64,000 nt of DNA from NCBI RefSeq assembly GCF_030323265.1, contig NZ_CP104992.1, positions 3,695,501 through 3,759,500 on the forward strand. Direction: 5' to 3'. The notes under the pieces are model-generated. The model worked only from the letters and a program-made list of their open reading frames with translations, was not told where the DNA came from and searched no databases. Positions within the stretch are counted from its first letter, which is position 1. Each line of letters begins with the position of its first letter. The DNA is from Terrirhizobium terrae. Its GTDB lineage: Bacteria; Pseudomonadota; Alphaproteobacteria; Rhizobiales; Rhizobiaceae. The position numbers and the translations under genes are program-made. Shown in pieces: positions 1 through 12,287 of the stretch.

Positions 1-1379
1 CGCTCTACATCCGTCTCGCCGACCAGATGGAAAAGGCGATATCCGACGGCCAATTGCCGGCTGGAGGCAAGCTGCCACCACAGAGAAATCTCGCCTATGA
101 CATTGGGGTGACAATCGGCACAATCAGTCGAACCTATTCGCTCCTTCACGAGCGCGGCCTCGTCAGCGGCGAGGTCGGACGCGGGACCTATGTTCTCGAA
201 CATGACGACTCCGCGCCTCAGGAACATCAGGATTCGGTGACCGCGAGCCTCGCCGGCACCCGCCCGCTCAACACGCCGGACGGCAAGATCCGCTTCGATA
301 GCACCGCAGCCCCGGATGTCGGACAGAGCGAGACCATATCCGCTCTCCTGCAGGACATCATGCGTGACCATCCGCTGGAGGTTGCGGGCTATACCCGCAG
401 TTTTCCCGATCGCTGGCAGCAGGCCGGCGTGCGTTGGCTGACTTATGGCGACTGGGCTCCTCAAGCGGACGCGGTCGTGCCGACACTCGGCGCTCATGCC
501 GGCATCATGTCCATTATCACCGTTCTGACCAATCCTGGCGACCGCATCGTCTTCGAGCACATGACCTATTCCCAGGTCAGCCGCGCCGCCGGGCTCGTCG
601 GCCGCCGCATCTCGCTCGTCGCCTCCGATGAATACGGCGTGCTGCCGGATGATTTCGAGCGCGCCTGCGTACAGCAGCATCCGAAGATCGCCTTCTTCAT
701 GTCGTCGGCGCAGAACCCGACACTTGCCACCATGCCGGAAGATCGGCGCCGGGCGATCGCCGAGATTGCCCGCAAGCACAATATCTGGCTGATCGAGGAC
801 AATCTCTATGGCGCGATGGACAAGAAGGATATCCCGCTGATCGCAGCACTCGCTCCCGAGCGAACCTTCGTCGTCGATGGGCTTTCCAAGGCCGTGTCGG
901 CCGGCGTTCGGGGTGGCTGGGTCGCCTGCCCTCCCCATTTCGCCCAGCGTGTCCGCATCGCCCACAAGATGATCACCGGCGGCCTGCCATTCCTCCTGGC
1001 CGAACTGTGTTCTCGGCTCGTGTTGAACGGATCCGCCGAGGAAATCTGGGAACGCTGCAGGCTGGAGATCAACGCCCGTGAAGCGATTGCCCGCGACGTT
1101 CTCTCCGGCTACGATTTCAATTCCAGTCCCGACATTCCCTTCCTCTGGCTGAAGCTTCCGGAACCCTGGCTTTCCGCCACATTCAAGAACGCAGTTTATG
1201 CGGAAGGCGTCTTGCTCGATGACGAAGACGAGTTCAGGGCTGGTCGATCCGACCGGATCACCCATCGCGTTCGCCTCGGCTTCTCGCAGCCTCGTTCACG
1301 GCAGGAGGTCGCTGACGGACTGAATACCGTGCGGAGCCTTCTGGACAGCGGCTCGGCCGGTTACGACAGCGTCGGCTAG
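1..1379 (+). CDS. MocR/PdxR-type GntR regulator with aminotransferase domain (5' partial)
   Basis: The reading frame is open to the window edge: codons before the first ATG (27) read LYIRLADQ, so the true start lies upstream. The N-terminal ~75 residues form a GntR-type winged helix (LPPQRNLAYDIGVTIGTISR, then GLVSGEVGRGTYV). The remaining ~370 residues resemble a fold-type I PLP aminotransferase, with VVDGLSKAVSAG carrying the likely PLP lysine. This architecture defines the MocR subfamily, whose members usually sense PLP or an amino acid and control a divergent or adjacent gene. The target is not visible because the upstream side is outside the window. No frame damage was seen. The family is clear; the ligand is unknown. 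Confidence 0.85.
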   Translation, partial: LYIRLADQMEKAISDGQLPAGGKLPPQRNLAYDIGVTIGTISRTYSLLHERGLVSGEVGRGTYVLEHDDSAPQEHQDSVTASLAGTRPLNTPDGKIRFDSTAAPDVGQSETISALLQDIMRDHPLEVAGYTRSFPDRWQQAGVRWLTYGDWAPQADAVVPTLGAHAGIMSIITVLTNPGDRIVFEHMTYSQVSRAAGLVGRRISLVASDEYGVLPDDFERACVQQHPKIAFFMSSAQNPTLATMPEDRRRAIAEIARKHNIWLIEDNLYGAMDKKDIPLIAALAPERTFVVDGLSKAVSAGVRGGWVACPPHFAQRVRIAHKMITGGLPFLLAELCSRLVLNGSAEEIWERCRLEINAREAIARDVLSGYDFNSSPDIPFLWLKLPEPWLSATFKNAVYAEGVLLDDEDEFRAGRSDRITHRVRLGFSQPRSRQEVADGLNTVRSLLDSGSAGYDSVG

Positions 1380-1520
1380 AAGGGCCGGGCCGGTTCCTGC
1401 GCCCTGCCGCGCGCTATCCCCGACCATTCCCCACTGCGGCTGATTTTCCTGTCGCACTCGTGGAGCAGTTAGGCTAAAGAGGCCCAAAAGCCCCGACCGG
1501 CAGCCATCCCAGGATAAAAG

Positions 1521-3728
<2,208 letters not shown>

Positions 3729-3761
3729 TCCGCGCCCCTCAAGCGGAACTCGAAACAAATA

Positions 3762-3792
3762 CAATGCCGGCGAGTACCACTTGCCGGCATTG
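3762..3792 (+). terminator. Hairpin downstream of purL
   Basis: Perfect 10-bp inverted repeat (CAATGCCGGC, 3762-3771, against GCCGGCATTG, 3783-3792) with an 11-nt loop, 33 bp after the purL stop. Only scattered T residues follow, so it may be a weak terminator or an attenuating mRNA-end structure before bolA. Confidence 0.5.
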
Positions 3793-3883
3793 TCGCTTTG
3801 ACCGCGCCGCTCGTTTGGGGCAGTGTTCTTTCAAACGACTGGTCTGGAACGATTCCAGGTCTTGAGGAAAAGGACACAACAAA

Positions 3884-4119
3884 ATGCCGATGCGACCCGG
3901 GAAATCGAAGACATGATCAAGGCCGGTATTCCCGGCGCCAAGGTGACCATCCGCGATCTCGCCGGGGACGGTGATCATTACGCCGCCGAAGTCGTTGCAG
4001 AAGCATTCCGCGGCAAGACCCGTGTACAGCAGCACCAGATGGTCTACGAGGCGCTGAAGGGCAATATGGGCGGCGTCCTGCATGCACTCGCTCTCCAGAC
4101 CTCCGCCCCGACGGATTGA
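3884..4119 (+). CDS. bolA: BolA family protein (frame broken near its start)
   Basis: Small BolA/IbaG-fold protein that partners monothiol glutaredoxins in iron-sulfur handling. Core visible: EDMIKAGIPGAKVTIRDLAG, then HYAAEVVAEAFRGK and QQHQMVYEALKGNMGGVLHA. The natural start appears to be ATG 3884 (MPMRPG...), about 9 nt after an AAGGA ribosome site. That frame hits a stop after ~10 codons unless one base is restored in the G run near 3898-3901, after which it joins the BolA frame as MPMRPG-EIEDMIK (78 aa). The alternative GTG at 3823 avoids the break but adds 20-odd non-family residues. grxD lies just downstream, which fits a BolA-Grx partnership. Confidence 0.85.
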
Positions 4120-4123
4120 TGCC

Positions 4124-4372
4124 ATGAGCGATCTCGTCAGGCAGATTGTCACCGGCGTGGTCGAAAGTGTCGTCAAGGAACTTCTCGGCAAGTCCCACGG
4201 CAAAACGGCCAGCAAGCGCAGAAAACGTCAGGCACGCACGACGGAAGGCCGTTCTGCGACGACCGGCCGCTTCGTCAAGAAAACGACGCGCACGCGCGCC
4301 GCAAAACCGGCAAAGAAACAGGTTAGCAAGCGACGGTCGACAGCAAGCCGCAGCAAGCAGCGCAGCCGTTGA
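4124..4372 (+). CDS. Small lysine/arginine-rich hypothetical protein
   Basis: Encodes 82 residues from ATG 4124, five bases after the bolA stop, so it is probably co-transcribed with bolA. The N-terminal ~25 residues look like an amphipathic helix (MSDLVRQIVTGVVESVVKEL). The rest is very basic and low in complexity, with the motif TTGRFVKKTT and a C-terminal tail of K, R, S and A. No enzyme fold is recognisable. Its charge suggests nucleic-acid or membrane-surface binding, but that is only inference. An in-frame ATG at 4082 overlaps bolA and is less likely. No symbol is assigned. Confidence 0.7.
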   Translation: MSDLVRQIVTGVVESVVKELLGKSHGKTASKRRKRQARTTEGRSATTGRFVKKTTRTRAAKPAKKQVSKRRSTASRSKQRSR

Positions 4373-4513
4373 GTTGGCCGCGTTGCGATTTTCGGCATAG
4401 CGGAAAACAGCCTTCGCTTTTGCCGCAATAGCGCTGGAATTAGTAAGTTTCCCTTGCTATCTAGAACAGGACAAGCGCAGCGGTCCTTGAAACCGCATGT
4501 GAAAGGATAGGAT

Positions 4514-4849
4514 ATGAGCGGTATTCACGATTTAATCGACAACGAAGTGAAGACGAACGACGTCGTTCTTTTCATGAAGGGCACCCCGCAGTTCCCGCAG
4601 TGTGGTTTCTCCGGCCAGGTGGTCCAGATCCTGGATTACCTCGGCGTGGATTATAAGGGCGTCAACGTCCTGGCCGACGCGGAAATTCGTCAGGGCATCA
4701 AGGATTATTCCAACTGGCCGACCATCCCGCAGCTTTACGTCAAGGGCGAGTTCCTTGGCGGCTGCGACATCGTCCGCGAAATGTTCCAGTCGGGTGAGCT
4801 TCAGGGTCACCTCGAAGGCCAGGGAGTGAGTGTGCGCGGCGCGGCCTGA
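4514..4849 (+). CDS. grxD: Grx4-type monothiol glutaredoxin
   Basis: Encodes 111 residues of the CGFS monothiol glutaredoxin family, which binds a bridging [2Fe-2S] cluster with glutathione and hands clusters to targets, often together with BolA. The active-site motif CGFS sits at about residue 33 (FPQCGFSGQVVQIL). The glutathione-binding segment NWPTIPQLYVKGEFLGGCDI follows. ATG 4514 is preceded by AAAGGATAGG. A GC-rich terminator follows the stop. Clustering with bolA upstream supports a shared role in Fe-S or iron homeostasis. Confidence 0.96.
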   Translation: MSGIHDLIDNEVKTNDVVLFMKGTPQFPQCGFSGQVVQILDYLGVDYKGVNVLADAEIRQGIKDYSNWPTIPQLYVKGEFLGGCDIVREMFQSGELQGHLEGQGVSVRGAA

Positions 4850-4882
4850 TCGCCACCGTCCACCTCATCGCCGCCAAGTTTG

Positions 4883-4907
4883 AAGGCGCCGCCCCCGCGG
4901 CGCCTTT
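4883..4907 (+). terminator. Rho-independent-like terminator after grxD
   Basis: Perfect 10-bp GC-rich stem (AAGGCGCCGC, 4883-4892, with GCGGCGCCTT, 4897-4906), 4-nt loop, followed by a short T stretch. It lies between grxD and the efflux gene. Confidence 0.75.
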
Positions 4908-4928
4908 CCCATTGTTTAGGAAAGCGCT

Positions 4929-6175
4929 GTGACAAATTCTTCACAAACCACGCCAGCCAAATTGCAGGGCATGGGCAAGGTGCAATTCATTGGAATGATG
5001 GCAGCTCTCATGGCGCTTAATGCGCTCGCCATCGACATCATGCTTCCCGGCCTGCAGCAGATCGGCGCCGCACTCGGCGTGGAGAATGAAAACCACCGGC
5101 AGTATGTGGTCTCCGCCTACCTTTTCGGCTTTGGCATTGCACAGCTCTTCTACGGCCCGATCTCGGACCGTTTCGGCCGCCGCAAGCCGCTGCTGATCGG
5201 CCTTGCCATCTACATCATCTCGGCAATCTCCGTCGTTTTCGTGCCTTCCTTCGCGGGCCTGCTTCTGTTGCGCTTCACCCAGGGGATCGGTTCGGCCGCA
5301 ACCCGCGTCATCTCCGTTTCGATCGTGCGTGACGTCTATGGCGGTCGCGCCATGGCCGAAGTCATGTCGCTGATCATGATGGTCTTCATGATCGTGCCGA
5401 TCATCGCGCCGGGCACGGGCCAGCTCGTACTCTTCTTCGGCGATTGGCACCTGATCTTCGTCTTCATCGCTGTCGTCGGCATCATCGTCACCGCCTGGGT
5501 CAACAAGCGCCTGCCGGAAACGCTCGATCCCGCAGACGTCCGCCCGCTGACCGCCTCCTCGATTCTGGGCGGCTTCATGATCGTGCTGACCAACCGTGTG
5601 GCGCTCTGCTACACGCTGGCAAGTACCTTCATCTTCGGCGCCCTGTTCGGCTTCATCAACTCGGCACAGCAGGTCTATGTCGGCATCTACGAGCTCGGCG
5701 TCTGGTTCCCGGTCGCCTTTGCCGCCGTGGCGCTTTTCATGTCGATCTCCGCCTTCCTCAACTCCCGCTGGGTCGGCAAGCTCGGCATGCGCAGACTTTC
5801 CCATGGTGCGGTGGTCGGCTTCGTCGGCGTCACCTTCCTGTGGCTGGCGGTGCAGCTCCTCTCGTCGGAGCCAATGCCCTTCCTGCTGTTCCTGGCCTTC
5901 TTCGCCATGGCGATGTTCCTGTTCGGCCTGATTGCATCGAACTTCAACTCGCTCGCCATGGAGCCGCTGGGCCATGTCGCAGGCACCGCCTCGTCGGTGC
6001 TTGGTTTCATGGGCACGGTCGGCGGCGCCATCATCGGCGCGTCGATCGGCCAGGCCTTCAACGGCACGGCGACGCCGATGGTCGCAGGCTTCTTTACCGT
6101 CTCGGTGATCGGCCTGGTATTTGTCCTGATTGGCGAGAAGGAAAACTCTTCCAGCCGCATAATCCGCGCGTCTGA
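4929..6175 (+). CDS. Bcr/CflA-family MFS multidrug efflux transporter (frameshift near 3' end)
   Basis: Drug:proton antiporter of the major facilitator superfamily, about 415 residues and ~12 hydrophobic segments. The N-terminal helix has ALMALNALAIDIMLPGLQQI and the loop 2-3 motif GPISDRFGRRKPLLIG, both typical of Bcr/CflA. The start is GTG 4929 after an AGGAAAG site. As read, the frame runs past its stop into the terminator and the opposite-strand gene (apparent 654 aa). Adding one G at 6139-6141 (GAAGG to GAAGGG) restores the ending ...GKLFQPHNPRV and a TGA at 6173-6175, giving a length divisible by three. The drug specificity is unknown. Confidence 0.88.
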
Positions 6176-6197
6176 TCAGCTACCTGAACAAGCAAAG

Positions 6198-6225
6198 AAA
6201 AAGGCCGGATCTCTCCGGCCTTTTT
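6198..6225. terminator. Bidirectional terminator between efflux gene and IMPase-like gene
   Basis: A 12-bp perfect stem (AAAAAGGCCGGA, 6198-6209, with TCCGGCCTTTTT, 6214-6225) and a TCTC loop. A and T runs on both flanks let it serve both converging genes. Confidence 0.92.
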
Positions 6226-6248
6226 CTTGTTCTGTCATTCGGCTCGGA

Positions 6249-7073
6249 TCAATGCCCGATGATCTCATTGCGCAGTTCCTGCCAGCTTTCCTTGTCCGTC
6301 GCCGCAAGCAGTCCGCCTTCCACATGGTGCGGCAGGTAGGGCGATCCATCGAGGCGGGCGACGTATCCGCCTGCTTCCGTCCCGATCAGCGTGCCGGCCA
6401 GATGGTCCCAGGGCATCAGCTTGTTGTAGAGCACGAACTGCACATGGCCGCTGGCGAAGGTACGATACTCGTGAGCCGCACAGCGATAGCTCGCAAACAT
6501 CCGTACCTTGGCAAGGTTGGAGAGGATCCGCTCGCGCTCGTCGCCGAAGAAATAACCGGCCGACGCCATGCCCACCATGTCCTTGATCGGCTTCGGCCTG
6601 TCGACAGACAGGCGGATCGCCTCACCGCCCGGACGGCGCAGGAAGGAGCCCGCGCCCTTCTCGGCCATGATCCAGTCGTCGCCCATCGGGTCGTAGATGA
6701 TGCCGGCCACCGTCTCGCCCTTCCAGACGACCGAGGCCATCACGCCGAAGGCCGGAATACCGGAGGCGAAGTTGAACGTGCCGTCCACAGGATCGACCAC
6801 CACCGCAAAATCCGCATCCGCGAGCTTTCCGAGAAGTGCGGGATCGGCCGCGACCGATTCCTCGCCGATAAAAAGTGCGCCCGGAGCAAATGATTCCAGC
6901 TCCCGCCGGATCATCCGTTCCGCCGCCTCGTCAGCTTCGGTCACCAGATCCGACGGCTCGCTCTTGGCACGCACATCGTCTCCGCCAAGCCTGCGAAAAC
7001 GCGGCAGGATCTCGATCTTGGCGGCATCGCGCAAAAGATCGGCGAGCTTCGTGACGTCGAGCGGCAAGGTCAT
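6249..7073 (-). CDS. Inositol monophosphatase family protein
   Basis: Mg-dependent, Li-sensitive phosphatase superfamily (SuhB/HisN/CysQ relatives), 274 residues. Metal-binding motifs are visible: the EE of GEESVA, DPVDGTFNF (motif A), and WDHLAGTLIGTEAGG (motif B). The substrate cannot be assigned; histidinol-phosphate, inositol-1-phosphate and PAP phosphatases share these motifs. The ATG at 7073 (MTLPLDVTKL) is preferred because the longer frame would overlap ttcA. It follows ttcA by 25 bp on the same strand, suggesting co-transcription. Confidence 0.88.
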   Translation of the reverse strand: MTLPLDVTKLADLLRDAAKIEILPRFRRLGGDDVRAKSEPSDLVTEADEAAERMIRRELESFAPGALFIGEESVAADPALLGKLADADFAVVVDPVDGTFNFASGIPAFGVMASVVWKGETVAGIIYDPMGDDWIMAEKGAGSFLRRPGGEAIRLSVDRPKPIKDMVGMASAGYFFGDERERILSNLAKVRMFASYRCAAHEYRTFASGHVQFVLYNKLMPWDHLAGTLIGTEAGGYVARLDGSPYLPHHVEGGLLAATDKESWQELRNEIIGH

Positions 7074-7098
7074 TCGATATCCAATCTGTGTTTGAAAG

Positions 7099-7965
7099 TC
7101 AGTCGGCGGGATTGGCCGCAAGGCCGGCAAAGTCGAAGAGTTTGGGATCGAGGAGATGGGACGGGTTCACATGCGCCAGCGCCCGCAGCATCGCATCCTT
7201 GCGGCCAGGCATCCGTGTCTCGATATCGGCCAGCATCTGCTTCATCGCATTGCGCTGCAGCCCGTCCTGCGAGCCGCAGAGGTCGCAGGGAATAATCGGA
7301 AATTCCATGGCGGCCGCGAATTTCGCCAGATCGTCCTCGGCGCAATAGGCGAGCGGCCGAAGCACCATCAGGTCGCCTTCGTCGTTCAGAAGCTTGGCCG
7401 GCATGCCCGCCAGACGCCCGCCGTGGAAGAAGTTCATGAAGAAGGTTTCGAGAATGTCTTCCCGGTGATGGCCGAGCACGAGTGCCTGACAACCTTCTTC
7501 GCGCGCGATCCTATAGAGATTGCCGCGGCGCAGCCTGGAACAGAGCGAGCAATAGGTCCCGCCCGCCGGCACCTTTTCCTTCACGATCGAATAGGTGTCG
7601 CGATATTCGATGCGATGCTTCACGCCCACCGACGCGAGATAGTCCGGCAGGATATGTTTTGGAAAATTCGGCTGGCCCTGGTCGAGATTGCAGGCGATCA
7701 GCTCCACCGGAAGCAACCCGCGCCATTGCAGGTCGAGCAGCACGGCGAGCAGCGAATAGCTGTCCTTGCCGCCGGACAGGCCCACCAGCCAGCGCTTCTG
7801 ATCCTTCAGCATACCGAAATCGTCAAAGGCCTGACGCACCTGCCGCAGCAGGCGCTTCCGCAGCTTGTTGAACGACACGGAACTCGGCGCATCCCTGAAC
7901 AGCGCAGGCACGAGGCCCTCGACGACGTCGTCCAGTTCATCCGCAATGTTGGCGTTCACGCCCAT
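7099..7965 (-). CDS. ttcA: tRNA 2-thiocytidine(32) synthetase TtcA
   Basis: ATP-dependent, Fe-S-containing enzyme that thiolates C32 of tRNA. Encodes 288 residues with the PP-loop SGGKDS at about residue 65 and the cysteine pairs CSLC and CDLC. The first holds part of the [4Fe-4S] site and both are diagnostic for the TtcA/TtuA group. Other conserved segments include LVLGHHREDILETFFMN and MEFPIIPCDLCGSQ. It lies downstream of alaS, separated by a terminator, and upstream of the IMPase-like gene. Confidence 0.95.
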   Translation of the reverse strand: MGVNANIADELDDVVEGLVPALFRDAPSSVSFNKLRKRLLRQVRQAFDDFGMLKDQKRWLVGLSGGKDSYSLLAVLLDLQWRGLLPVELIACNLDQGQPNFPKHILPDYLASVGVKHRIEYRDTYSIVKEKVPAGGTYCSLCSRLRRGNLYRIAREEGCQALVLGHHREDILETFFMNFFHGGRLAGMPAKLLNDEGDLMVLRPLAYCAEDDLAKFAAAMEFPIIPCDLCGSQDGLQRNAMKQMLADIETRMPGRKDAMLRALAHVNPSHLLDPKLFDFAGLAANPAD

Positions 7966-8082
7966 GCTATCTCCCGCTGCATCAAGCCCTACACCTTCAA
8001 TCAGTTTCGGAAGGCTTGATGCGTAGTCGCTAATCTAAATGTCTTTTCCGGCATCCGTGTGAATGCCCGGCCATATAAAGCG

Positions 8083-8105
8083 AAAAGCGGGCAGAGCCCG
8101 CTTTT
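8083..8105 (-). terminator. Terminator after alaS
   Basis: Perfect 10-bp stem (AAAAGCGGGC, 8083-8092, with GCCCGCTTTT, 8096-8105) and a 3-nt loop. In the minus direction the stem ends in TTTT followed by CGCTTT, just past the alaS stop. Confidence 0.88.
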
Positions 8106-8114
8106 CTGATCGTC

Positions 8115-10770
<2,656 letters not shown>

Positions 10771-10859
10771 GCTACGCCCTTTTCAACCGCCGATGCGGTA
10801 CCATAATTTCAAGTCCAGAGGCTTGTATCGTCCGCTTCAAGCACTGTCCAGCCGAACAC

Positions 10860-10894
10860 AAAAAACCGGCCGCACATCTTCAGATGGCGGCCGG
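10860..10894 (-). terminator. Terminator after recA
   Basis: On the minus strand CCGGCCGC/GCGGCCGG (10866-10873 with 10887-10894) encloses a second short stem, CATCT/AGATG, with a one-base bulge. Six T residues (A run 10860-10865 on plus) follow in the recA direction. Confidence 0.9.
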
Positions 10895-10963
10895 CAACCG
10901 TAAGCGGCTAGGATGTCTGGCGGATATCCCGAGTGCGGCGGAACCGCTTACTTATCTCAAAGA

Positions 10964-12052
10964 TTACAGATCGTCGTCAGAGCCGCCTTCGCCTGCGTCC
11001 GGACCGCCATTCTCCAGGAAGCGGTCGGCGATCAGGCCGGCATTCTGGCGCAGCGACATTTCGATCTCGCGGGCGAGTTCCGGATTGTCGCGTAGGAAGG
11101 TTTTCGCGTTTTCCCGGCCCTGACCGAGACGCTGGCTGTTATAGGAGAACCAGGCACCCGACTTCTCGACTATGCCGGCCTTGACGCCGAGGTCGACGAG
11201 CTCGCCCGTCTTCGACACGCCTTCGCCATACATGATGTCGAACTCGACCTGCTTGAAGGGAGGCGCCATCTTGTTCTTGACGACCTTGACGCGGGTCTGG
11301 TTGCCCACGACTTCCTCGCGCTCCTTGACCTGGCCGATACGGCGGATGTCGAGACGCACCGAGGCGTAGAACTTCAGCGCGTTGCCGCCGGTCGTCGTTT
11401 CCGGCGAACCGAACATCACGCCGATCTTCATGCGGATCTGGTTGATGAAGATGACCATGCAGTTCGACTTGGAGATCGAAGCGGTCAGCTTGCGCAGCGC
11501 CTGGCTCATCAGACGAGCCTGGAGGCCCGGCAGGCTGTCACCCATCTCGCCTTCGATTTCAGCGCGCGGCGTCAGAGCCGCGACCGAGTCGACGACCAGA
11601 ACGTCGACCGCACCGGAGCGAACCAGCGTGTCGGTGATTTCGAGCGCCTGCTCGCCGGTATCCGGCTGCGAGATCAGAAGGTTCTGCAGATCGACGCCGA
11701 GCTTGCGGGCATAGACCGGATCGAGCGCGTGTTCGGCGTCGACGAAGGCGCAGATGCCGCCCTTCTTCTGGGCTTCAGCAATCGTCTGCAGCGCCAGCGT
11801 CGTCTTACCGGAGCTTTCCGGACCATAGATCTCGATGATGCGGCCCTTCGGAAGGCCGCCGATGCCGAGCGCGATGTCGAGGCTGAGAGAGCCGGTCGAT
11901 ACCGTCTCGATCTCGACGAGATTCTCATTCTGCCCGAGCTTCATGATCGAGCCCTTCCCGAAGGAACGTTCGATCTGCGATAGTGCCGCTTCCAGGGCCT
12001 TACTCTTGTCCACGCCTTTTTCCTCTACGAGCCGCAATGTGTTCTGTGCCAT
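10964..12052 (-). CDS. recA: Recombinase RecA
   Basis: DNA strand-exchange protein and co-protease for LexA, 362 residues. Visible motifs: Walker A GPESSGKTT near residue 75, Walker B LVVDSVAAL, loop L2 region GVMFGSPETTTGGNALKFYAS, and the acidic tail ending EGGSDDDL. The start ATG 12052 lies downstream of AAAGGTGG. A LexA-box-like sequence lies about 60 bp upstream and a strong terminator follows. The reading frame is intact. Confidence 0.98.
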   Translation of the reverse strand: MAQNTLRLVEEKGVDKSKALEAALSQIERSFGKGSIMKLGQNENLVEIETVSTGSLSLDIALGIGGLPKGRIIEIYGPESSGKTTLALQTIAEAQKKGGICAFVDAEHALDPVYARKLGVDLQNLLISQPDTGEQALEITDTLVRSGAVDVLVVDSVAALTPRAEIEGEMGDSLPGLQARLMSQALRKLTASISKSNCMVIFINQIRMKIGVMFGSPETTTGGNALKFYASVRLDIRRIGQVKEREEVVGNQTRVKVVKNKMAPPFKQVEFDIMYGEGVSKTGELVDLGVKAGIVEKSGAWFSYNSQRLGQGRENAKTFLRDNPELAREIEMSLRQNAGLIADRFLENGGPDAGEGGSDDDL

Positions 12053-12112
12053 GAGATCCCACCTTTAGGTTATTGCCGCCGCGCAAGCAATCAAGCAGCC
12101 GATGGGATATTC

Positions 12113-12127
12113 GTACTCATTTTGTTC
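12113..12127 (-). promoter_or_regulatory. Candidate LexA (SOS) box upstream of recA
   Basis: Read on minus, GAAC-N7-GTAC matches the alphaproteobacterial SOS consensus GAAC-N7-GAAC with one mismatch in the second half-site. It lies about 61 bp before the recA start, where an operator is expected. Support comes from position and consensus only. Confidence 0.45.
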
Positions 12128-12287
12128 TCATTTGCCAAGGGCCATTTAAGCCATTGTGAGAAAATCGTTATTTCCATTCCGTTCTGCGAACGTTCACGCC
12201 CGCTGCGCATCTGAAAATCCCGACTTAAATCAAATGCTTCGCGTCCATATGACAACACACGATCTCGTGCTTGCCGAGACCGCCGCC

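Noticed and set aside
4929..6893. A 654-residue efflux pump with a C-terminal extra domain
   Set aside because: The extension is the reverse of the IMPase-like gene plus a terminator; one missing G explains it.
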